DNA of 64,000 nt. It comes from Scytalidium lignicola. Lineage: Eukaryota; Ascomycota; Leotiomycetes. Under the pieces are notes generated by a model, which saw only the letters and a program-made list of their open reading frames with translations, did not search any database and was not told the origin of the DNA. The translations under genes were made by a program, and so were the position numbers. The stretch spans positions 41,321 to 105,320 of the forward strand of contig NCSJ02000142.1 in assembly GCA_002812745.2 (NCBI GenBank), given 5' to 3'. Below, in pieces: positions 1 to 11,041 of this stretch (position 1 is the stretch's first letter; each line of letters opens with the position of its first letter).

Positions 1-1512
1 TTATTCATTGAACGTTCTCTCAAAGCATCGAATAAAGCACCCGTTACCGCACCACCTTTCATTTCACGCATTGTTAATTCAAACCATGTCACGCCCCGAC
101 CTTCATGGGCACTCGATACCGTCCAAGTACGCACACGATCATCATTAATGGATCCTGGAGTGTCATTTGCCATATGACGGTATACAGGAGGCCCGATCCA
201 GTTCATGAAATCGAGCACCATGGCTTGTCCCGGCCGGATTTTAAAACCACCTACACCTGGTTTAGATATAACTTCAAATCTCAACGTTGCAATATCGGGG
301 CCAAATTGTATAGCTCTTGCTAGCCGAGCTTTATGTCCACTAGATACTGCCCCTTGAGCTTCCGGCTCTTCGAGGAGGTATTTGATCTTAGGACTATATG
401 GGCTGCGGCCAACATCAGTGCCTAGCTCCTGACGAACAGGTAATGCATCACGAATGAAGATATATCCTGTAGTTTCTAGAGTGACGATGCAAGCTTGCCT
501 AGGCATAATATCAAATGCAGGCGGTCCAACAAGGACCCTTGCGGAACCGGTTAGATAAAGGACATCACCAGAAGTGAACGAGAGTATCGTTAAACCAGCT
601 AGATTGGAAGATTGAATATTTCCCAAGCTAGATAGAAATCGATCTCCCGAGTACTCGGGGATGACTATCGTACGGCCATCAGAGGGCCGAACACGTATGA
701 ATCCAGGTAATCCACCACAAGCATTCATTCCAGCGTGGGAGGGGTACTTTTGAGCAGTAGCAACATCAGAGTTGTATACCGACGCAATGAAAATCGTATC
801 TGCATCAGTAATAAATTTAACTATTTCGTCCGGTAGTCGTTCAGAAGGTCCTAGGTGTAGGTTTTGGTATGACACTGAAGGGCTTGTGTTGGGATGAGGG
901 ATTAACTTTCGAATATTGATATACTTGGGGCAATTTCTATGAAACCAAAATCAATTAGCATTATTATGACAGGTATCTGGAAAATATCTAAATGTATCTT
1001 TGTCCGTGTCGAGAGAATATTTTAACATACCCTACAGTTTCCGTGATCTGCAAGCCAAGCTCATAGTCCAATTTACTGCTCCGTTTAACTCCCCTTATCC
1101 AACCAGCGAACTTGTTCCGTCTTCTTGTAGAGAATTCAATCCCTAGACCAGCAATCAAGAATCTTTCTGGGGCAGTTATCTGTTGCTTCTTAGGACCCAG
1201 CCAAGCATCAAGTGTGCTTAACAATGGCTCCCCTTCCCAAAGGCGCGCATTCACTATTAACGTATTAAGATCAGGACCCCTCACAAAGCCAATCTCGCCT
1301 GTAGTTCCAGCAACTATGGATGCCCAAGGACGGCCATGCTCATCAGTAGTAGTTATGGGAATAAAAGGAAGATTTGAGGTGTGAAATATGCGGTGTTGTT
1401 CTCGCATCGCATTTTCGATCATTCCCCAGCTATTACTAACAGCATCCGCATAGCCTAACTTGCGCTGCACAATAATTTCACCAGGATACCATCCTTGAAG
1501 AGCCGCGGTCAT
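1..1512 (-). CDS. PNPOx-like split-barrel / ferredoxin-reductase flavoprotein (3' end outside window)
   Basis: Two exons are readable, 1031-1512 and 1-936, separated by a 94-base intron with donor GTATGT and acceptor CATAG. The start ATG at 1510-1512 opens a protein whose first residues include GWYPGE, the usual N-terminus of this fungal and bacterial family. The N-terminal half resembles the pyridoxamine-phosphate-oxidase-like FMN split barrel (RPWAS near residue 60, then GNCPKYI across the splice junction near residue 161). The later part, near residue 430, has RTWTVSS, which fits the FAD-binding signature of ferredoxin-NADP reductases. About 472 residues are inside the window with no stop, and the NAD(P) and possible 2Fe-2S parts would lie beyond base 1. 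The family is expected to move electrons between pyridine nucleotide and a flavin; the substrate is unknown. It is transcribed away from the CYP505 gene with 1.1 kb between the start codons. Confidence 0.85.
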
Positions 1513-2653
1513 AGTGAACTACAAGGATAACTCAATAATCAGTTTCTCAAATATATTTCAAGTTTACTTCACTTTCCCTCTCGAGCTAGTGCTTTATTGA
1601 CGGCGTTTGGTTGTGGGGTGAGCCTATTTGCAACAGCCTATCAGATTTTCCGTGGGCAAGCTCTAAAGTGCAAGGCTTTATAATCAACCCACGCAGAATT
1701 ATATCATCTGAGCCACTTGTGGACGGTTTCTTCGATCCAATTAAGCTCTCTATCCTTACAAAGGTCGGTTGAGATTTTTACTATAAAGCACTCGGCCACG
1801 CAGCCGCTACCGTCATGATCCTTCCACTAACTTTAGAGAGAAGATATTCCCCGAATGAAATCTAAAAATGAACTCTATAGATTCTGAAGAAATAACTAGT
1901 TACCCGGCAATTAGATATAAATCCCACACTTCAATTCAATATCTTATGAGGAGCGGTCCTAGCTATCCCAATATCAACCCTTGCACTATACGCGGCCAAT
2001 TAAATGGTTTCCAAGCCCCATGATTAGCGCTTAGAGAAACTAAGATTAACGCGCTTAAATAAAGAGTTAATCATACCATACTCCATTCCCCATCCTAGGT
2101 AAAATAAACGGTTAGCGGGGTAACGTCTGTCTCCATCGGAGCAAGAAAAGGCCGTCTTAGATGTAGATCATATGATAAAGGGAAGAGTGCCGTAGGCATT
2201 GAAACTAGGCAGAATAGATGCAAGCCACCGAGCTACCGAATGGTTACAAACGCAATTTGAAAGGGCAGGAATAATCTTTGGTGATGTGGCCTGCGAAACA
2301 CCGAGACCCCGAAAAGCATAGCTGCTTTCTATCATCAATCGCGGAGAGATCACCAAGGACCCTAACCAAAAATCCACTCAAGACACTTCTAAGAATCTCG
2401 GCAACTATTTGACTCAGGATATAGTAATCGGGGTTTTGTCTGCAGATTTTTGATATATGGCTCCATGGTCCTGTATTCTTTTTTTTTGCCCCTTCCGTTG
2501 TTTTGTTATTTAAATAGAATCAACTGTCTCGTGATAAGTATAGTTCCAACTATTTTTGTTCTTTTCAAACTGAAGAAAAGTGCGCCTGTTCTATTATAAC
2601 CTTAACCTAATTATATCTCTATTTCTGGGTGGTTTTTTTACGGCGCCGTCTAG
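1513..2653. other. Divergent intergenic region
   Basis: This 1.1-kb stretch lies between the divergent starts of the flavoprotein gene and the CYP505 gene and must hold both promoters. I see no convincing coding frame, RNA gene or repeat in it. There are T-rich tracts near 2477-2640, just upstream of the P450 start, as is common in fungal promoters. Confidence 0.6.
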
Positions 2654-5600
2654 ATGCTATCAAAGGCCGAGGATCGCGGCGCCTCCATACCAGGCCCAAA
2701 ACGTAAGAGATGCGAAAAAGTCCAGACCTCTCCGGAAGATTTCATCCGCTAATTAAATAATAATCTCCAGCGTATCCCGTGGTCGGTAACTTGCCTGAGT
2801 TCAAAGCCGGGGAGAGTATCCCAAGGCTACTTGAGCTATATTATCGTGGGCAGTCGTGAACTGACGGATGAGCTCTGCGACGAAACGCGATTTCACAAAT
2901 CAGTCCATGCTTCGTTGGAAACGCTTCGAGCTGGTATCAAGGACGCCTTGTTCACAGCGCACCATGGCGAACCCAATTGGGCAATAGCCCACCGGGTTCT
3001 TACTCCAATTTTTGGACCATTGAAGATTCGAGAGATGTTTGATAACATGTACGATATCGCACAGCAGCTGTGTCTTAAATGGTAAAAACGCTTTTTTGTC
3101 TTTGTATAATTATCCTTGAGACTGACATTCTTTAAGGGCTCGGTTTGACCAGGCCATCGATATCACTGCCGATTTCACGAGACTCACCCTCGATACAATT
3201 GCTTTATGTTCCATGGACTACCGCTTCAATAGCTTCTATAGCGGGAACGACATGCATCCGTTTGTGGAATCCATGATTCGCTGGTTAAGGGAGGCAGACA
3301 AAAAATCCATGTTGCCGGGGTTTATTGATTCCATGCGATGGCACACTAATAAAGTGTGGATCAAACAATTCGAGTCGATGAAAAAGACTAGTAGAGAAAT
3401 AATAGAGTATCGGCGGAAACATCCTGATGATACAAACGATCTGTTAACGGCGCTGCTGAATGGTCGGGATCCTAAAACCGGGCTGGGCTTGGATGACGAG
3501 ACTATTGTCAACAATCTCATAACCTTCTTGATTGCAGGACACGAGACCACCTCCGGACTCCTCTCTTTCACGTTTTATTACATGTTGAAAACTCCTGGCG
3601 TGTATGCTGCAGCCCAGAAAGAGGTCGATGATATGATTGGTTCAGATGGTCTCCGAGTTGAGCACGTCTCAAAACTTCCTTATATTGAGAGCATGCTTAG
3701 GGAAACCTTGCGGATCATGCCGACAGCGCCTGCTTTCGCCGTTACGCCTAAGAAGGATGAGACTATCGGCGGTAAATACAAAGTCAGTAAAGGACAGAGT
3801 ATTCTTATTTTCCTTCCTGCGGTTCATACAGACGAGGCTGTCTGGGGTAAAGATGCCAAAGAATTTAGACCCGAGAGAATGATGGATATAAATTTCAAGG
3901 ATCTCCCGTCCAATAGTTGGAAACCTTTCGGTAATGGTGCGCGTGGTTGTATCGGCAGAGGCTTTGCATGGCAGGAGGCAGTTCTCGTAGGTTTCTCGTG
4001 GTTCCCAATCAGTTCTGTTGCCGGCTAACCAGTTACAGGTAATGGCTTTGTTACTCAAAAGCTTTGACATCCGGCTTGATGATCCATCTTATACTCTTCG
4101 AATTAAGGAGACACTGACTATAAAACCGGATGGGTTCCGCATTCGTGTTTCTCCTCGGAAAGGTCTTAAACCAACCTATCTAGCTATGTCGCTAATTTCG
4201 TCTGGGGACAGCATTAAGTTCCAGAATGGCTTCCATTCAGCACCAGCCTCTCAACTATCTGGAGGGGATATTGGGAAGTCCTTGTGTATTTTGTATGGCT
4301 CTAACCAAGGCACATGTGATTCGTTGGCAAGACGTCTTGCGATTAATGCTCGAGCTCATGGTTTTGGGACAACTAACATTGACACTCTAAACTCTGCCAA
4401 AGGAACCTTACCTGTGGATAAGCCTGTAGTTATTATTACTACATCGTATGACGGGAATCCAACAGAAGATGCCGCGGAATTTGTTAGTTGGCTGGAGCAG
4501 GCGGCAAAACAAAGTGGTCGGCTAGAGAAGGTAACATTCGCGGTTTTCGGATGTGGTGAGCTTTTATATTCCGCAGTTCTCGTTCCACTTCTTATATTTT
4601 TATAGGTAATCATGACTGGAACAAGACATTCCACAGAATTCCTAAATTGGTAGACGAGCTCTTAGAGAAGGCAGGCGCCAAACGACTGTGCCAACTAGGG
4701 ATAACGGATGTGGCTTCAGATGATATCTTTGCTACTTTCCAGGCGTGGGAAGAATCTCAATTATGGCCCACACTGGCTGGAGGAGAATCTGTGCACCTGC
4801 CGGGACCACCGTCAACTACTCCAGAGGTTGAAGTTCTACCACCACCTCGCTTTTTGATGCGGAAGAACCTCTTAAAGGGTATTGTTACTGAGACAAGATC
4901 ACTCTCAACAACGGGAGACAAAGTGCATCTCTCTGTTAAACTCCCTGAAGGTACCACTTACCGTTCTGGAGATCACATGGCTGTCTTACCAGTGACACCA
5001 AATAGCGTCGTCAGACGAGCTCTGTCAAGGTTCCACCTAATACCTGATAGCATGCTTTCAATCCACTCTGAAGGCTCTCAGGGACTTCCTACAAGTCTGC
5101 CAATATCTGCCTCGGATTTACTGGGGGCGTATGTTGATTTGTGCCAGCCGACATCTCTACAGGTAAGTCCGAGCTTCAATTTTATGTTTTTATAATATTT
5201 TAAGAGATATATAGGACATAGAAGCACTTTTAAAGATGGCATCTAGCGACAGCGAAAAGTCTGGACTAGAAAAGCTAAAAACTAGCATCAGTAATGCTGA
5301 AACGGGATCTGTATCAATCAAACCATCCGTTCTCGATATTTTAGAGCGCTTCCCAACTTTGGACATATCTATTGATAAATTCCTTGGCATGGCTAGGCCT
5401 ATGAGGCCAAGGACATATTCTATCTCCTCAAGCCCGAATTCCAGAAATCTTGAAGCTACGATAACCTGGAAAGTCATCGACGAAGCCTCCTGGGATAAAT
5501 CCACCCGATTTTTAGGTATTTGTTCGAATTACCTCGCCGGACTAAGGAATGGGGAAGGTTTATTTGTTAATATACACTCAGCACAACCCTGCTGGCATCC

Positions 5601-6084
5601 CCCCGATAATCCAGCTGATTCACCTATGATCATGATTGGTGCTGGTACTGGTCTCGCCCCTTTCCGTGGATTCCTGCAGGATCGAATGAATCTTTATAAA
5701 GCTAACAAATCTCTCGCGCCTGCTATTTTGTTCTTTGGGTGTCGTCGCCCTGATACAGACGATTTGTATCGCATCGAGCTCGATGAGATGGAGAGGGCCG
5801 GGATAGTCAGCGTCTTTCGAGCGTATAGTAGGGCAACGGATAGCTCGGAAGCGAAGGGAGCTCGCTATGTCCAAGACCGTGTGGCCCTGGAAGCGGCAAA
5901 AGTTTTGGAACTATGGAGGCATGGGGCACGAATCTACATCTGTGGCAGTCGACCAATGGCAAATAGTATAAAGGTAACTTTGGGCAAGATTCTCTGTCTT
6001 ACGGCTGATCACGAAAAATTCGGGTCGGCTGAAAACTGGTTTGATCAACTCCCACGAGAACGCTTTGTGTCTGAGATTTTCTAG
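2654..6084 (+). CDS. CYP505-type self-sufficient cytochrome P450 / NADPH-P450 reductase, frame broken near the N-terminus
   Basis: Six exons: 2654-2702, 2771-3081, 3137-3986, 4039-4555, 4606-5162 and 5215-6084. The P450 half has PGPKPYPVVGN at the start, the I-helix AGHETTS near residue 250, ETLR near 308 and the heme-cysteine loop [11 protein letters not shown] near 390. A flavodoxin-like FMN domain begins at ILYGSNQGT near 485. The FAD/NADPH domain follows with RTYSISSSP near 825, [12 protein letters not shown] near 900 and ICGSR near 1000. The order P450-FMN-FAD in one chain of about 1050 residues is diagnostic of CYP505, whose members hydroxylate fatty-acid-like substrates near the omega end without a separate reductase. 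Exon 2 is not open throughout: the frame carrying GNLPEF runs into TGA at about 2857, while IIVGSREL continues one frame over. The segment that normally joins them (roughly 15-20 residues) is missing, which suggests a small deletion or an assembly error. Confidence 0.88.
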
Positions 6085-8883
6085 GAGCGTTACAATTGAG
6101 CCAAAAAAGCTGTATGATGTGTAGCGTGTTATGGAGTACTGGTAGATGGAATCTTATCTTGTTTAATTGTCAATTTCAGTTATTTTTAGTATACAGTAGG
6201 AACAGTCGAAATGTATAATTATGGACCATCGTAAGTTATTAGCTGCATCAGCTCAGATTCAGATGGGCTTTGCATTAATTTACTTATATATGTTCCAGCC
6301 CATACGTGAATTCCGCCCATTCATGAATCGCCTAGGCGATACGNAAATAAACACCTTATTTTCTACTTTTTTTAAAGTAAACTCCATATATTTCTTTTAA
6401 TATTATATGATAATTAAATTCTAGAGATTTCAAGCCTTAAAACGATATAAAAATTATATAATAATTCTTAATACAACATTAGTTAAAGATATTTATACCT
6501 TAAATAACAGCTTAATTATAAAAAAAGTTTATATGGTGAGCCGCTATCTTCTTTTTCCGTTCTTTGGCGGGCTTCCGGAATTTACTGCAAAATTGAACAA
6601 ATTCATCCTCAGAAATCTCAATAATCACATAATAATATTCAGCCAAATTTTATAATTTATTTACATGTTGGTAGACTAGTCACATGGGATTGTAAATATG
6701 TACTAGTCCAAATTAGGTAGTGGGGAGCTATAACCTTAAGTTACAACTCCACCCTACCACCACCTTCCGAATACGACCACAATTAGTATATCACCTATAA
6801 AGTGTTCTCGGTAGTGTACCGATAATTCAATTATTTTGTAGTGAGCATGAAAATTTTGATATAATAGCTTTTATGGTTCATGTTATGCCTAAGAGAATTG
6901 TCTCGGCTTCTAGGGTCCGGGCCAGGTTTGGCAGTGTTTATAATATTTGAGAAACCAGGGAGTCTAATATTTGGAAGATGGATTTGTTTAAGTTTACGGC
7001 AAATTTTAGTAGCCTGCCGGATCATAACTCAACAAGATTTAGATTTATTTCCTGTAGCTTTAGAATCTGTGACATGCCTCAGGGCCTCAGGTTCTCGGAG
7101 CCAAGAGTTTTATTTAAAGAGTGATATAAAAACCCTCTAATAACTCTGACTAACAAGTCTATAAATTTGATCTTACTTATGATTGTTAACTGAAATTTAG
7201 ACATATTTCTACCATTTTAAGTGTGATTATAATTATAATTTGGAACTAGCTGACTGTTTAACTAGAACGTATAGTGTTTGAAGGTTAAACCGAACAACTA
7301 GTTGATGTTCGGTAATCGATATTTGAGATCTTCTCCAAGGGGATTAGAATTTTAATCCTCTAGATGAGCCGTTTCTTACGAAGTCCTGGAGCGAATTAGA
7401 CATATAACTAAAATATTAAAAGAGAATGAGCAGTGGACGACCGCAATATTGATCTCGTATCATATTATATTAAAGACATTGCCTCTGGCAAGTACCGCCT
7501 GGAGAACCTCATGCCTGCATTTGATTCCTAATGGTGTAGTTGATTTGCAGTGCTTACGGGCAGATGATCTAGTCCGATGAACTTGATTCACTGAATGAGC
7601 GGAATAGCTCCCTTAAGGTCTGCAAATGAGATGGATAGACTTCCTCCGCAGATGTTGAAGTTTCGAGACCGAGAGAGCGTACGACCAATTGGAGGCTAGC
7701 GGCGGGGCAGCACCTGTCAGTGGAGGATGGAAGCACGACCCGCTCCGCTTCCGCTTTGGACGATGTTACCGTGAGTACGGAGTATTTGGATCAATTTAGC
7801 AATTCCACCGACTAACAAATGGCGATAAGATGGTGAACAGGGTACACTAGGATTGTACTTTCTGTATACAGGAATGAATCATAACATTGCTTTCTGCCAT
7901 CATGTAAAACCCATCATTAGCTTTCTCTTCTAGGGCGAGCCCACACAACTAAGGGTTTAAAGGGAGCCCTGCACACCTATTTAATAAGTAAAGTTCCGGA
8001 TCCCTGGATATTTTCTTGGGTAGCTGATTTATAAATGATAGAGCTGGAATTAGGAAACAGTTAGAAAAGGTTATGAAGCCGCTCTTAGCGGGCTAGTCCT
8101 AGCTATTGCTGACCGCCATATGCGGAAGCAGATAAGACAGGGCGTTCTCGACTCAAGCTGATATCTGTAGCCCTACACTGCTACACCTACTCACCTGCGT
8201 TGTCTGTTACTTTTACTAAGTCCCGTGAGATGTCTCTTCAACTGATGATTGGTAAAGTTCTAAAGTATTCATATGAAACAATCAAATATGATAATATAAA
8301 CGTCCCCACCAATTGTAGATCACGAGATTCCCCCGAGACTAAGCCAATGGTATAATAAACTTGAGATTACTGGGAAGTGCGATTCAACTGCCGTGGGAAG
8401 CTGTATAGTCTTTTATATGCATGCAAAACCCAAAATATCATCGATTCTTGTACGCATTTCTTTAACCATGGTTATGTCTTGATACCCATCCAATTCTCTT
8501 ACAAGACCAGTTTCTCTGCTTTTGCGGATAGCATACGTAGACCTCAAAAGGACGGTAAGTATACAGATCTCCGTGTAAAAAAGTAATAGGAGAGCCACGG
8601 CTGAGATACCGTATGTTATATCGAGACAGATAATTCGTCGAAAGACGGGTTGATCAGGAAAGCGCTTGTAATGCAAAGGCACATACAGCATCATGACAGT
8701 CCATCAATGGGAGATCAATTACGCTGACGGTTAGAGACGGGATGACTTGGACTTGTCTTTCAAGATATTGTATATATAAAGGCGGATGGTCTCCCTAACT
8801 CTTCTATTTCTCAAATAATTAAATCTCGATCAATAATCGTGTATCTCAAAAAAATTTAATTTACAATTCCTTATATATTCAAG
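6085..8883. other. Gene-free AT-rich region
   Basis: No gene could be supported in these 2.8 kb. Bases 6345-6800 are very AT-rich, like RIP-mutated repeat DNA. Short open stretches exist (for example a 93-codon minus frame at 8413-8694 with one hydrophobic segment, and 6880-7140 plus), but none has a recognisable domain. Around 7640-7760 a plus-strand stretch of about 40 codons has gene-like composition and ends in GTGAGT, but it contains nearby stops and no match I recognise. Confidence 0.5.
8771..8779 (+). promoter_or_regulatory. TATA box upstream of the I66-like gene
   Basis: TATATATAA lies 105 bases before the ATG at 8884, and the leader between them is AT-rich. The spacing fits a fungal core promoter with a short 5' leader. 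The call is by sequence only. Confidence 0.5.
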
Positions 8884-9558
8884 ATGGCTGAAATCCAACC
8901 TGGTATCTACATGGTTTTCAGCAACATCGATCATTTCCAGACATCTGTTTCCATATCCTCCGGGGAGGATATGAGTCTTCTGCCTAAGAAGGTTTCACTC
9001 ATCAAGCCAGGAGATGAAGGTCACAAGGTATTATGTTTGTCCATGAGATTTCTCATGTCTTATACTCTTCTTAAATTTGAGAATAACTACCACTGACAAA
9101 CCTTCAACACAGTGGGAAGTCAGAAAGATTGAGGGGAACCTATACCGCCTCTCGATCAATAACGCAGTGGTAGCCAGCAAAGATGACAACGTGTACGCTC
9201 ACCCCATAAAGCAACATAGTGTTGATGAATTGTGGAAGTTCTTTCCAGATCTACGACTTTGTGAAGGAGTCTATACGTTTGTCTATGCTGGTCCGTATGG
9301 TGCAAGTGTATTGTACTAAATTGAAGTATAGTGTTAGAAACATTACGGACGGCAAAGGGTGGGGTATAGCGGACGACGGGCAGGTATGTTTATGTTTCTT
9401 TTGAGCTATTTATGGGGTAAAATACGAATCGACAAGCGAACTGAATGGTCAACTGATTACGTTTTGGATCACAGGTTAAGCTCCAGCCTATACCGTCGCC
9501 TCTAGCTGGCCTTCCTTACCAGCTTTTCAAATTTGTCAGAATCTCGGACGATAACTAA
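8884..9558 (+). CDS. I66-like beta-trefoil protease inhibitor, 147 aa
   Basis: Four exons restore one frame: 8884-9027, 9113-9276, 9332-9383 and 9475-9558. The introns are 85, 55 and 91 bases with GT-AG ends; the second has a TACTAAAT branch point. Without removing the second intron the frame stops at 9319. The product begins MAEIQPGIYMV, then has SLLPKKV, WEVRKIEGNLYRL, GKGWGI and LPYQLFKFVRI. This order and the length near 150 residues resemble the small fungal beta-trefoil serine-protease inhibitors of MEROPS family I66. There is no signal peptide, so the protein is probably cytosolic, and the target protease is unknown. The family assignment rests on the remembered pattern, so other ricin-type trefoil proteins remain possible. 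Confidence 0.72.
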
Positions 9559-9890
9559 GGGCATCGTGAATTTGTCGAAGATCTTGGGGAAGCTGAGAAC
9601 CAATCAAGGAACTCAGGTCGTGGCAACCCATTTCTTCGAGTTGTTTCTTTTGGCTGTTTCTAAATAAGTGCTATTAGGTGCTTCAGTCTAGGAACCCAAT
9701 CACTAGGTTTTTGAACAATAAAGAAGCAATTGAATGTGCTTTATATATGCCGTGTCCAAATCGTTGACTCTAAATAACCAACTAACCAGAGTACCACCTA
9801 AAACAGTGCAGCATGCTCAAAATATACATGTAATAATTACGAAAGAAAAACTGCGGATTCTTTTCAAGTAAGCAAGGCTAACTTATCTAC
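9559..9890. other. Convergent intergenic gap
   Basis: These 332 bases separate the 3' ends of the I66-like gene (plus) and the protoglobin gene (minus). They should hold both 3' untranslated regions. I see no further gene. Confidence 0.6.
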
Positions 9891-11041
9891 CTATGCAAGA
9901 GAAGTGGACCCGCCATTCTCTTGTGATTGTGTTGGTGTTGGTATCGCTTCCGCAGTCTCTGCATCCGTCTTCCCTGTCTTCTTCTCATCGCCCACCGACA
10001 GATTCTGCATACCCCTCGCCATGCCACTAAATGGACACCCACCACTTGGCAAAGTAGATGAAGTAGACGCACTTGGTGCATTTTTGGATGTTGCTTCCAG
10101 AGTATTAATCATATCAGTCTGAACGCTATCCGACGAGCTCTCCCCTCCCTCACTATCCTCATCGTACGCCAATATTTTCTTGCCATGGAGATATCCCTCC
10201 TTCTCTATAACAAGTTCTTCCTCTTCTTCCCCCTCCTTGAATTCGTCACCGTCTCGTACATACCATTTAGCAAACAGGTCGTTCTGGATCCAGATCACCT
10301 TGCTGAGGGCCTTGATTAAGGCAATCTTTCTTTGTAGTGGTAGACGTGGATGTGAGAGGATTGCTTCGGTTAAGATATCTTGGATGAAGGAGAGGCAGAC
10401 GCCAATGTGAATATACTCGACATGTAGTGGATGAGCACGACCTAAGCCAACATGCATCATTCTAGAGGCAGGGAAGAACTTGTCAGCGCATTGAAAACAG
10501 TAATACGACTTTCATAGATTTGGAACGTCACATACCCAACCTTGTCCAAATATTCCCAAAACTCCATCTGAGTTGGATCGGAACAGATCTTGTTAAGGTA
10601 GGCCCTCAAGAAAGCTTTGCGGTGCAAGAGCTGCGGGCTATTTTCATCCGGCACTTCATCCATGGGACCCTCAAAGCTTGTGCTACGAGTCTCGAAAGCT
10701 CGTGCTGTGATATCATATTGCAGCAATTTTCTGTAGACAATATTGACGATAGCGGGGATCAGAGCCTTGATGTACTTGGCTCCCGAGACCAGGGCCTGAA
10801 TATCTTCTGTAGAAGAGCATAGTTAGATAATTGCGACAGGTTTAAGCGTTATTGAGGGAGAAATTTAATTAAAAGACAAGTGAATAAATTGTGGAAATTA
10901 ATTTTCCTGAAAATGGTCATAATGGTTTTACTTACGGCTGCCGAAGTCCAGAAAGCTGTGAAGATACTGTATTCGAGCATCGAGGTTGGTGTAGAGTGAT
11001 TTGCGGTCGATGTGCTGAATTGGGCGAGAGATTGGACCCAT
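9891..11041 (-). CDS. Fungal protoglobin (globin-sensor fold), 315 aa
   Basis: Three exons: 10936-11041, 10536-10806 and 9891-10461. The introns are 129 and 74 bases, with donors GTAAG and GTATG, and all phases agree. The protein starts MGPISRPIQHIDRK, then has LDARIQYLHSFLDF, KALIPAIV, EFWEYLDKVG, MMHVGLGR and HVEYIHIG, followed by KVIWIQNDLFAKWY. This is the protoglobin layout; the histidine-rich F-G region carries the likely heme ligand. After about residue 230 an acidic, low-complexity tail follows, with EEEEE, serine runs and CPFSGMARG, and it has no known domain. Protoglobins bind heme and small gases such as oxygen, CO or NO. The role of fungal members is not established. No membrane segment or signal peptide is seen. 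Confidence 0.88.

Noticed and set aside
3236..4070. Antisense frames over the P450 heme domain
   Set aside because: They overlap a strand with clear P450 motifs and show no domain.
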